The notes beneath the pieces were generated by a model. The model made no database searches, was not told the origin of the DNA, and saw nothing but the letters and a program-made list of their open reading frames with translations. A DNA stretch of 64,000 nt from Paenibacillus sp. XY044 (GTDB lineage Bacteria > Bacillota > Bacilli > Paenibacillales > Paenibacillaceae), in contig NZ_NQMO01000013.1 in NCBI RefSeq assembly GCF_002257645.1, positions 100,631-164,630 on the forward strand, in the 5' to 3' direction. Position 1 is the stretch's first letter. Every line of letters starts with the position of its first letter. The translations under genes were made by a program, and so were the position numbers. Of the stretch, positions 16,654-23,857 are shown one piece after another.

Positions 16654-17328
16654 GTGAGATTTAAAAATGTATTTTCCATCATCGGTCCCTCTATGGTGGG
16701 ACCTTCCAGCTCGCACACCGCGGGTGCGGTACGCATCGGCAGAGTGGCGCGGCAGCTGCTGGGCTGCCAGCCGGAGACAGCCAAGATGACGCTGTTCGGT
16801 TCCTTTGCGGAGACATATTGGGGGCATGGAACCGATTTGGCACTGACCGCCGGGCTGATGGATTATGAAACGGATGATCAGCGGATTCCGCAGGCGGACG
16901 TTCTGGCCGAAGAGGCTGGCATGACTCTGGAATGGGTGCAGGGCCGGGGCAACGGACCGCATCCGAACTCGGTCAAAATCCAGCTTACCGGGGGCGGTCG
17001 GACAGCTGAAATCGTAGCCGCCTCGATTGGCGGCGGGACGATCGCGGTATACTCGCTGAACGGATTTGACGTGCAGATTACGGGGGAATACCCGACCCTG
17101 GCGGTGAAGCATTCCGACAGTCAGGGAGTTCTGGCCAACATGACCGCGCTGCTCAGCCGGGACGGATATAATATCGGATATATGGATGTGGACCGCAAGG
17201 GACGCAGCGGGGATGCGATGACCGTGTTCGAGCTGGACTCCGCTCCGGGGGAGAGCACCATTCAGGACATCTGCAAGCTGCCCCACATCAAAGAAGTAAC
17301 GATGATCGATTTGACCAAAAGGAGATAA
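16654..17328 (+). CDS. sdaAB: L-serine dehydratase, iron-sulfur-dependent, beta subunit
   Basis: A 224-residue beta subunit of the [4Fe-4S] L-serine deaminase (serine to pyruvate plus ammonia). The N-terminal domain carries the conserved SIIGPSMVGPSSSHTAGAVRIG block. The C-terminal part is an ACT domain (ALAVKHSDSQGVLANMTALLSRDGYNIG-like), often a serine-sensing module. The start is GTG 16654 with GGGGAGCG upstream. The alpha subunit follows after eight bases, then gcvH. The glycine riboswitch in front couples serine breakdown to glycine excess, since glycine plus methylene-THF yields serine. Confidence 0.95.
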   Translation: MRFKNVFSIIGPSMVGPSSSHTAGAVRIGRVARQLLGCQPETAKMTLFGSFAETYWGHGTDLALTAGLMDYETDDQRIPQADVLAEEAGMTLEWVQGRGNGPHPNSVKIQLTGGGRTAEIVAASIGGGTIAVYSLNGFDVQITGEYPTLAVKHSDSQGVLANMTALLSRDGYNIGYMDVDRKGRSGDAMTVFELDSAPGESTIQDICKLPHIKEVTMIDLTKRR

Positions 17329-17336
17329 AACGTCAT

Positions 17337-18257
17337 ATGAGATTCGAGACCCTCGAACAGCTGGCGGACATTTGCCGCCAGGAGAACAAGACGATTGCCG
17401 AGGTTATGCTTGAGGATCAGGCTCGGGAAACGGGCGTTTCCCCCGAGGAAGTGTTCCGGCAAATGGCTGAATACTACGGCGTGATGAAGGAAGCGGTGCG
17501 CCAGGGGCTTACCGGCAACACCAAGTCGCGGAGCGGACTCACCGGCGGCGATGCCAAAAAGGTGTCCGATTACATGCAGCAGGGGGAGACATCGCTTGGC
17601 GGTCCTGCGGCCGAGGCGATGGCCTACGCGCTGGCGGTATCGGAGGTGAACGCCTCGATGGGACGCATTATCGCGACGCCGACGGCCGGCTCATGCGGAA
17701 TCATCCCCGGGGTGTTCGTCAGCGCCCAGGAACGCTTCGGCTGGGAAGACGAACATTTGGTCAAGGGCTTGTTCTGCGCCGGTGCCATAGGTTATGTTAT
17801 AGCCAATAACGCCTCGATCTCGGGGGCGGAAGGCGGCTGCCAGGCGGAAGTCGGTTCGGCGATCGGCATGGCCGCGGGCGCCATGGTCGAGCTGCGCGGC
17901 GGCACGGCCCAGCAGGCTGTACATGCCGTAGGCCTGGCGCTGAAGAACTGCCTTGGACTGATCTGTGATCCGGTGGCCGGGCTGGTGGAGATCCCCTGCA
18001 TCGTCCGCAACGGACTGGGGGCCGTCACCGCGTTGGCGGCATCGGACATGGCTCTTGCCGGCGTGGGCAGCGTCATCCCGGCCGATGAAGTGATCGGCGT
18101 CATGCTGGAAGTTGGAAGCGCCATGCCGGCCAAGCACCGCGAGACAGGTAAGGGCGGACTCGCACAGACGCCAACGGGCCGCAAGCTGACCAAGGAACTG
18201 GTGGAACAACGTCGTAGAAAGGCCAAAGAAGCCAAAGCGCCTGCCAAGGAAGACTAG
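17337..18257 (+). CDS. sdaAA: L-serine dehydratase, iron-sulfur-dependent, alpha subunit
   Basis: A 306-residue catalytic subunit. The iron-sulfur ligands lie in TPTAGSCGIIPG, FCAGAIGYVI and GAEGGCQAEVGSA, and the substrate region includes LICDPVAGLVEIPC. It acts in the cytoplasm with SdaAB and is oxygen-sensitive like others of its type. The ATG at 17337 follows AAAAGGAGA. The basic tail RRRKAKEAKAPAKED is typical of variable ends. It is followed 47 bases later by gcvH in the same operon. Confidence 0.95.
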   Translation: MRFETLEQLADICRQENKTIAEVMLEDQARETGVSPEEVFRQMAEYYGVMKEAVRQGLTGNTKSRSGLTGGDAKKVSDYMQQGETSLGGPAAEAMAYALAVSEVNASMGRIIATPTAGSCGIIPGVFVSAQERFGWEDEHLVKGLFCAGAIGYVIANNASISGAEGGCQAEVGSAIGMAAGAMVELRGGTAQQAVHAVGLALKNCLGLICDPVAGLVEIPCIVRNGLGAVTALAASDMALAGVGSVIPADEVIGVMLEVGSAMPAKHRETGKGGLAQTPTGRKLTKELVEQRRRKAKEAKAPAKED

Positions 18258-18304
18258 AAGATGTACCGCATCCCAAAATTGAAATCAAAGGAGACGCGAA
18301 ATCG

Positions 18305-18697
18305 ATGAGCAATGTGAAGGAGAACCGTTGGTACAGCAAGGATCATGAATGGGTGGAAAAGGCAGGCGGATCTGTGGTCCGCATCGGGATCAGCGACTTC
18401 GCCCAGCACCAGCTGGGGGACATCGTGTTTGTGGAGCTGCCGGAAGCCGGCGCCGACGTGGCGGCCGAAGAGAGCATCGGAACGATCGAGTCGGTCAAAA
18501 CCGTTTCGGATCTGTTTAGTCCGGTGAGCGGCAAGGTGACCAAAATCAACGATGCGTTGGAAAGTGAACCGGAGCTGGTCAACAGCGAGCCGTACGACGG
18601 AGGCTGGATGATCGAGGTAGAGGTTGAAGGAGACTTGGACGAGCAGCTGCAATCGCTGCTGACGGCAGAGCAGTACGAGCAATTTTTGAACGAGTAA
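18305..18697 (+). CDS. gcvH: Glycine cleavage system H protein
   Basis: A 130-residue lipoyl carrier. The lipoylated lysine is in GTIESVKTVSDLFSP (near residue 65), and the N-terminus YSKDHEWVEKAGG and the block DIVFVELPEAG are standard. It shuttles the aminomethyl group from the P-protein (GcvPA/PB) to GcvT and is also a lipoate relay in many Bacillota. It is the last gene of the glycine-controlled sdaAB-sdaAA-gcvH operon, an unusual partner set for gcvH. A very stable terminator follows. Confidence 0.96.
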   Translation: MSNVKENRWYSKDHEWVEKAGGSVVRIGISDFAQHQLGDIVFVELPEAGADVAAEESIGTIESVKTVSDLFSPVSGKVTKINDALESEPELVNSEPYDGGWMIEVEVEGDLDEQLQSLLTAEQYEQFLNE

Positions 18698-18710
18698 TAA
18701 CCATACAAGA

Positions 18711-18751
18711 AAAGGGGCTGGGGCACTTCGTGCCGCGGCCCCTTTGTTTTT
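18711..18751 (+). terminator. Rho-independent terminator after gcvH
   Basis: A long GC-rich hairpin with arms AAAGGGGC...GGCAC and GTGCC...GGCCCCTTT and a TTC loop, followed by GTTTTT. A structured repeat element begins three bases later. Confidence 0.88.
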
Positions 18752-18753
18752 AA

Positions 18754-18871
18754 GATTATAGAATTTATAAATGTTCAGCGGAGCTGAACCCATTCTATAA
18801 TCGCAAGAAAAACTACCGCTAAACGCGGTCTGTCCTCTATGAAGGTATGCCGATAGACGTTTTTCTTGCGA
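18754..18871 (+). repeat. Structured interspersed element, copy A (candidate noncoding RNA)
   Basis: It opens with a perfect 11 bp stem GATTATAGAAT / ATTCTATAATC enclosing a GTTCAGC-GGA-GCTGAAC hairpin. A 71-base core follows (18801-18871), containing GCAAGAAAAAC, CTAAA, GCGGTCTGTC, GAAGGTA and CGATAGACGTTTTT. In this copy the core ends are a perfect 13-base inverted repeat TCGCAAGAAAAAC / GTTTTTCTTGCGA. The core recurs at 22756 and 58874 in the same orientation. Confidence 0.7.
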
Positions 18872-18902
18872 ATCGGATCCGCAGACCCGGTAGCTGCTCC
18901 TG

Positions 18903-19304
18903 TTACTCCGGCGTCGTGCTGGCCCTGTTTTGTCCTTGATCGCGGAAGACCCACTTCCGGCTCATAAAGTAATTGACGAAGACGCCGAGTACGGTGACGG
19001 CCAGCTTGGCGGCAATGAGCGGAATCCGGCCGTCCAGCACATGCAGCAGGAGGGCGGTTAAACCGGCGATAGCTATATTTACCGCGGCAAAACGGATCAT
19101 CTCGGCGGGGTCCCTGCGGGTTGTCCGCTGAAAGGTCCAGCGGCGGTTCCATACATAACTGTTCAGCATCCCGGCGGCATAGGAAACGACCTGGCCGAGA
19201 ACGCTGCCTAGGAAAGGCTGCACGATCAGAAATACGACGAAATCAACGGCGGTATTCAGGATGCCGACGATGCCGAAACGGATGAACTGCACCGGCGCTT
19301 TCAT
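18903..19304 (-). CDS. GtrA family membrane protein
   Basis: A 133-residue protein with four predicted membrane helices and the family features FIRFGIVGILNTAVDFVVF at the N-terminus and NYFMSRKWVFRD near the end. GtrA-like proteins are thought to flip or help translocate undecaprenyl-linked sugars for cell-surface glycan modification. No glycosyltransferase gene is adjacent, so its partner is unknown. It stands alone on the minus strand between the sdaAA-gcvH operon and the pullulanase gene. Confidence 0.85.
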   Translation of the reverse strand: MKAPVQFIRFGIVGILNTAVDFVVFLIVQPFLGSVLGQVVSYAAGMLNSYVWNRRWTFQRTTRRDPAEMIRFAAVNIAIAGLTALLLHVLDGRIPLIAAKLAVTVLGVFVNYFMSRKWVFRDQGQNRASTTPE

Positions 19305-19651
19305 ACGGCACCTGCAGCGCGGGATATTTTCATAACAATTCCCTCCAGCTTGCTAATTCATAATGATCGGAATTCGATTTGTCGTTACGAGTATGATGGG
19401 ATGCATCCGCAACCTAAAAGGAATGTGCCCTGTTTCTATTATCCTATGATTTTAAAGTGCCGTGCAACTATGGGGCTACTGGTAGCGTACAAGCATATAA
19501 TGATTTAAGGATGCAGTTACACCTGCCCGGGAAATTTGGGCAGGGAAAAGCTTATAGAACCCCTTACAAATGGCAAGAAAGTAACATAGGATGTAGTGAA
19601 AGCGATTTTTTTTGGCATTTATTCAGGTAAACCATGGTGGTGAGATGAATC
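19305..19651. other. Intergenic region between divergent gtrA and pullulanase genes
   Basis: A 347-base AT-rich stretch that should hold promoters for both flanking genes. Apart from a cre-like sequence at 19597-19610 I see no coding potential or strong structure. Confidence 0.5.
19597..19610 (+). promoter_or_regulatory. Candidate cre (CcpA) site upstream of pullulanase
   Basis: TGAAAGCGATTTTT matches the left half and core of the CcpA consensus but not its right end. It lies about 45 bases before the pullulanase start. Confidence 0.35.
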
Positions 19652-21985
19652 ATGATGAATAACGTGGAAATATATGAAGGCGGCGACCTGGGATGTCATT
19701 ATACGCATCTTGAAAGTATATTCAAAGTTTGGGCGCCGACGGCGGCGAAGGTTTCCCTCGCCTTGTACGAAGATGCAGGGACTCATAACGGCGGAGCGCT
19801 TATTGATCACGCCGGAGGGTTCGAAATCGGCATGAGACGCGGCGAAGGCGGTGTTTGGTTTCTTCGTTTCAGCGGCGATTTGGCCGGAAAATATTATATG
19901 TACAAAGTGGAGCACCCGGACGGGCAGGAATCGTATGTGGTCGATCCGTACGCCCGGGCGGTCAGCGTCAATGGACAGCGGACGGCCATCGTCGATGTGA
20001 AGGCTGCGAGCCCGGAGGGCTGGGAGGAGGATGAAAGCCCTGATCTTCTCGGGGTGGAAGACTCGGTACTCTATGAACTGCATGTCAGGGATTTTTCGAT
20101 CAGCCCGGATTCAGGGCTCCAGTATAAAGGCAAGTTCAAGGCGTTTACGGAGACAGGCGTGACAGACGCATCCGGTAATCGGCTTGGCATCGATCATTTG
20201 GTTGAGCTCGGCGTGACGCATGTCCATCTGCTGCCGATCTTTGATTTTTCGACGGTGAACGAGCTGGAGGTTGATGATCCGGATTCAGCAGAACCCAAAT
20301 TCAACTGGGGTTATGATCCCCAGCATTACAACGTGCCGGAAGGCTCCTACGCGACCGACCCGCGTAGCCCCGAAATCCGGATCCGGGAGTGCAAGGAGAT
20401 GATCATGTCCATGCACCGCAAAGGAATCCGGATCGTGATGGACGTGGTATACAATCATACCTACTCCTCGGGGGACAGCCTGTTTGAGAAGACTGTGCCG
20501 GGTTATTTTTACCGGACCGATGCATCAGGGCGGTTCAGCAACGGCTCCGGCGTCGGCAATGAGCTCGCAACCGAGCGCCCGATGGTCCGCAAGTACATCA
20601 AGGATTCCCTGCGCTATTGGGCGGAAGAATACCATATCGACGGGTTCCGTTTTGACCTGATGGGTTTGATCGACACGGACACGATCGCGCAAATTACCGA
20701 GGAGCTCCGCCGGGAGAACCCGAGACTGCTGATCTATGGAGAGCCTTGGACAGGCGGTGAAACGCCGCTGAAGCAGCAAACCTTGAAAGGATCCCAGAGG
20801 GGCAAAGAATTTGCCGTTTTCAACGACAACTTCCGGGGAGCCGTCAAGGGAGACAGCGACGGTGCGGGAAGGGGCTTCGCCACGGGGCAGCCCGGTATGG
20901 AAAAGGAGGTATGGGTCGGCGTTCAGGGGGCGATCGACGATTTCGCCGGATCGCCCACGGAGACGATCAACTACGTCACGGTCCACGACAACCTTAACCT
21001 GTGGGATAAAGTGCTGGTTACGCAGGGACTGGGAAACGACCTGATCCGCGACATCGTTAACGGTAAACTGCCCGGAGGGGGGAGCCTTGAGGAAGCGGTC
21101 GCGGCTGTCGACCCTTACCGGTGCATCGACCGGGACCGGCTGTTGGAGAACGAAATGGTGCGGAGAGCGCTGCTGGCCAACGGCATCGTGCTGACTTCGC
21201 AGGGCATTCCGCTCATCGCTGCGGGCGACGAGCTGCTCCGCAGCAAGTTCGGTGACCACAACAGCTACCGGAGCGGGGATGCGATCAATGCCATCCGCTG
21301 GAGCAACAAGTCACGATTCCTGCCGGTGTTCGAATATTACCGGGGGCTGATCGCACTTCGTCGCGCCCACCGGGCGTTCCGTATGACGGACAAGGAGCAA
21401 ATCAAGCGGCATCTGGAGGTTATGCGCTGCGACAGCAACGTCGTCGCTTACCGGCTGAAGGATCATGCCAACGGCGATACGTGGAAAAATATCATCGTCA
21501 TCTACAACGCAAACGTGCGGGAGGCAAAGGTCGACATTCCATTTTCCATTACGGGCTGGAAGGTCGCCGTCAAAAATCTTCAGGCGCGGAACGGGGCGCT
21601 GGAGCTGATCGTCGACGAAACGGTGAATGTCCCCGGCCTGTCGGTCATGGTTCTGTATGAGGAGGAAGGCGGACGTCCGCGCCCGCTCAAGACGGTGGAG
21701 CTGCATTATGAGCGCCAGGACCGCAAATACGACGGCTGGAACTTGTGGGTATGGGGCAGCGGCATGCGGGAACGCCGGGTTGATTTTGACCGGATGGAGG
21801 ATGGACGCGCGGTGGCGACGATATATGTTCCTCTGAACGTGCAGGAAATCGGATATATCGTGCGACTGAACGAGTGGGAAGCGAAGGACTGCGACCAGGA
21901 CCGGTTTATCAAGCTCGGTTGGCATCACAGCAAGCTGAAGGTGCTTGTCCGGAGCGGAACGGACGATTGGAAGAAGATCAGCTGA
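19652..21985 (+). CDS. pulA: Type I pullulanase (intracellular, GH13)
   Basis: A 777-residue debranching enzyme that cuts alpha-1,6 links in pullulan, limit dextrins or glycogen. It starts with a CBM48-like domain (SIFKVWAPTAAKVSLALYED). The type I pullulanase signature FNWGYDPQHYNVPEGSYAT lies near residue 212-230. GH13 catalytic residues follow: DGFRFDLMG (nucleophile Asp, about 334), IYGEPWTGG (acid/base Glu, about 363) and VTVHDNLNLWDK (Asp, about 446). There is no signal peptide, so it acts in the cytoplasm, like AmyX of B. subtilis. The roughly 140-residue tail after the GH13 C-domain (ELHYERQDRKYDGWNLWVWG) resembles a starch-binding PUD-type domain, which is unusual at this end. Confidence 0.92.
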   Translation: MMNNVEIYEGGDLGCHYTHLESIFKVWAPTAAKVSLALYEDAGTHNGGALIDHAGGFEIGMRRGEGGVWFLRFSGDLAGKYYMYKVEHPDGQESYVVDPYARAVSVNGQRTAIVDVKAASPEGWEEDESPDLLGVEDSVLYELHVRDFSISPDSGLQYKGKFKAFTETGVTDASGNRLGIDHLVELGVTHVHLLPIFDFSTVNELEVDDPDSAEPKFNWGYDPQHYNVPEGSYATDPRSPEIRIRECKEMIMSMHRKGIRIVMDVVYNHTYSSGDSLFEKTVPGYFYRTDASGRFSNGSGVGNELATERPMVRKYIKDSLRYWAEEYHIDGFRFDLMGLIDTDTIAQITEELRRENPRLLIYGEPWTGGETPLKQQTLKGSQRGKEFAVFNDNFRGAVKGDSDGAGRGFATGQPGMEKEVWVGVQGAIDDFAGSPTETINYVTVHDNLNLWDKVLVTQGLGNDLIRDIVNGKLPGGGSLEEAVAAVDPYRCIDRDRLLENEMVRRALLANGIVLTSQGIPLIAAGDELLRSKFGDHNSYRSGDAINAIRWSNKSRFLPVFEYYRGLIALRRAHRAFRMTDKEQIKRHLEVMRCDSNVVAYRLKDHANGDTWKNIIVIYNANVREAKVDIPFSITGWKVAVKNLQARNGALELIVDETVNVPGLSVMVLYEEEGGRPRPLKTVELHYERQDRKYDGWNLWVWGSGMRERRVDFDRMEDGRAVATIYVPLNVQEIGYIVRLNEWEAKDCDQDRFIKLGWHHSKLKVLVRSGTDDWKKIS

Positions 21986-22172
21986 GGCTCGGGGATCGGG
22001 CGGAGTTCGTCTATGTAAGGTGGCGGTTCGGGCGGCAGTATGACGGAAACATCAGAACCTTCTTGCTATATCCAGGGATGGGGATGCATGCATTTTACAA
22101 AAACGGGTGATTCCTATAAAGTAAAATGAGATTCCCTTGGATAGGGTGATATATAAAAGAGAAAGAAGGCTT

Positions 22173-22634
22173 ATGATGACCGAGAAACTGCTGTCGCCTC
22201 TGGTGAAAACCTTTGACATGCTGCCCCATCCCGAGGGCGGGTGGTACAAGGAGCTATGGAAGGCGTCCTTTGAAATCCCGAAAGACGTGCTGGACCCCAA
22301 GTATTCGGGTTCGCGCCCTTCGGCCACATCGATTTATTTCCTGCTGCATCCGGAGGAATCCTCCGCGTGGCACCGCGTTTATTCCGATGAATTGTGGCTG
22401 TGGCACTCCGGCAGCCCGCTCGAGCTGCTGCTCGGAGGCGATGGGGAACAGCCGGGCGAAGAGAAAAAAATCATTCTGGGAATGGACGTCGAGAAAGGCG
22501 AGGTGCCGCAGGCGCTCGTTCCGGCCAATGTATGGCAAGCGGCTAAACCGCTGGGCGATGAGCCGGTGTTCGTCTCGTGCATTGTTTCCCCCGGCTTTCA
22601 TTTCGACGATTTTACGATGATATCCGGAAAATAA
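22173..22634 (+). CDS. Cupin superfamily protein (DUF985)
   Basis: A single-domain cupin of about 153 residues. The family blocks HPEGGWYKELW, PSATSIYFLLHPEESSAWHRVYSDELWLWHSG and VSPGFHFDDFTM are all visible. The histidines and acidic residues of the WHRV...DELWLWHSG section would line the beta-barrel metal site. The function of DUF985 proteins is not established, though some bind nucleotides or sugars in structural studies. Two adjacent ATGs (22173 and 22176) follow AAAGAAGG, so the start is uncertain by one codon. It is monocistronic with its own terminator. Confidence 0.85.
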   Translation: MMTEKLLSPLVKTFDMLPHPEGGWYKELWKASFEIPKDVLDPKYSGSRPSATSIYFLLHPEESSAWHRVYSDELWLWHSGSPLELLLGGDGEQPGEEKKIILGMDVEKGEVPQALVPANVWQAAKPLGDEPVFVSCIVSPGFHFDDFTMISGK

Positions 22635-22677
22635 AAGGTTCGGCAACGGCACGTCCGCTTTGCCGATTAGCACAAAG

Positions 22678-22712
22678 TCCCGCACGGTTGCGATAACCGC
22701 TGCGGGATTTTT
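22678..22712 (+). terminator. Rho-independent terminator after the cupin gene
   Basis: TCCCGCA pairs with TGCGGGA, with an inner CGGTT/AACCG hairpin, followed by TTTTT. Confidence 0.8.
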
Positions 22713-22714
22713 AT

Positions 22715-22826
22715 GATATAAGAACGTGTAAGCTCGGAGTCTGGGCTTCCTCATATCGCAAGATAAACCAGCGCTAAAGGCGGTCTGACTACCTTGAAGA
22801 TGCGTCGATAGAGGTTTTTGTTTAGA
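22715..22826 (+). repeat. Structured interspersed element, copy B (candidate noncoding RNA)
   Basis: The closing stem is GATATAAG / CTCATATC (one mismatch) around AAGCTC/GGGCTT. The 71-base core at 22756-22826 has the same length and order of motifs as copy A: TCGCAAGA, GCTAAA, GCGGTCTG, TTGAAG and CGATAGAGGTTTTT. It begins directly after the cupin terminator. Confidence 0.65.
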
Positions 22827-22912
22827 TATAATGCTCCAGCTCTTGGAGGCATCGCGGCTGGGCGATACACTCCGTTTTGCTTCGCTTGAGTCGGCTGTTT
22901 TCCAGCTGCAGT

Positions 22913-22938
22913 GTTTTGATTTCGCCAAAAATGGGTAA
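22913..22938 (+). promoter_or_regulatory. SigB-like promoter of the L25/Ctc gene
   Basis: GTTTTG-N14-GGGTAA resembles the GTTTNN-N12-15-GGGWAW form of general-stress sigma factor promoters. The B. subtilis orthologue ctc is a classic SigB gene. The start codon is 60 bases downstream. Confidence 0.5.
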
Positions 22939-22998
22939 TACATAGATATGCCTGTGCACTGCAGCAGACAGATTAAATATCAGAGGAGGTTGTAAAAG

Positions 22999-23631
22999 AT
23001 GACATCTCATTCTCTTACAGCAGAACGAAGAACCGACACGAAGCATTCGGGCTTGCGCAGCTTGAGACAAAGTGGACGCATTCCGGCTGTGGTTTACGGG
23101 ACGCAGACCGAGAGCATGCCGATCAGTGTCGATGCGAAGGAGCTGGCCAAAGTTGCCAGAACTGGCCGGTCTGAAGTGTTCAAGCTGAAGGTGGAAGGCT
23201 CGTCGGATCTTGACGTGATCATCAAGGAATATCAGCGCAAAGCTGGCGAGTGGATGCATGTGGACTTCATGCATATCTCCGCCAACAAGCCGATCAAGGT
23301 TCGCGTTCCGATCGATTTCCAAGGTACGGCTGCCGGCACCAAGGTGGGCGGCGTGCTTCAGCATCAGGAGACCGAGCTTGAAGTCGAGGCGCTTCCTGCA
23401 AACCTGCCTTCCTCGATTACGGTGGATGTATCGCATATGGAAATCGGCGACAAGCTGGTGGCTGGAGATATCCAGCTGCCATCCGGTGTAGCGCTCGTGG
23501 CTTCGTCCGAAGAGCTGGTCGCTTCCGTAACGGCATCTCGCATGGCGACTGAGGCCAAGGCTGCGGACGAATCCGTGGCTGCGGAGGGTGAAGAAGCGGC
23601 GGAACCCGCTGCAGAAGACAACAACGAATAG
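22999..23631 (+). CDS. rplY: Ribosomal protein L25 / general stress protein Ctc
   Basis: A 210-residue long-form L25 (TL5/Ctc type). The N-terminal 5S rRNA-binding domain (about 1-95, LTAERRTDTKHSGLRSLRQSGRIPAVVYG) is followed by the C-terminal beta domain (about 98-185). An acidic Ala/Glu-rich tail ends the protein. It binds 5S rRNA in the large subunit and in Bacillus accumulates under stress. AGAGGAGG precedes the ATG. It is monocistronic with a terminator immediately after it. Confidence 0.93.
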   Translation: MTSHSLTAERRTDTKHSGLRSLRQSGRIPAVVYGTQTESMPISVDAKELAKVARTGRSEVFKLKVEGSSDLDVIIKEYQRKAGEWMHVDFMHISANKPIKVRVPIDFQGTAAGTKVGGVLQHQETELEVEALPANLPSSITVDVSHMEIGDKLVAGDIQLPSGVALVASSEELVASVTASRMATEAKAADESVAAEGEEAAEPAAEDNNE

Positions 23632-23660
23632 AACGGCTTTTCATATACATGCTTATAGGG

Positions 23661-23696
23661 AAAACCCCCTGGTCATTCATGATCAGGGGGTTTTTG
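23661..23696 (+). terminator. Rho-independent terminator after rplY
   Basis: AACCCCCTGGTCAT pairs with ATGATCAGGGGGTT (one G-U pair), followed by TTTTTG. Confidence 0.88.
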
Positions 23697-23857
23697 TTGC
23701 GTGCGGCGTGTGAGAGGGCGCGGTCAAAAACGTAAAAACCGAGAGCTGCAGCTGTATGTGGCCGGTGAGGCCGCGGCCCCACCCATAACCCAGGGCACCT
23801 TTCCGCCCGCGACCTCGCCGCAAACCCACCTGCCAAGCGGGTCTCAGCTTCGCTCGC

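Noticed and set aside
18801..18871. Possible cyclic-di-GMP-I (GEMM) riboswitch, from CGCAAG and GGTATGCCG in the repeated element
   Set aside because: The GNRA-capped P2 hairpin followed by GGGACGCAAAGCC, which defines that class, is absent in all three copies, and the elements end in T tracts behind genes rather than ahead of them.
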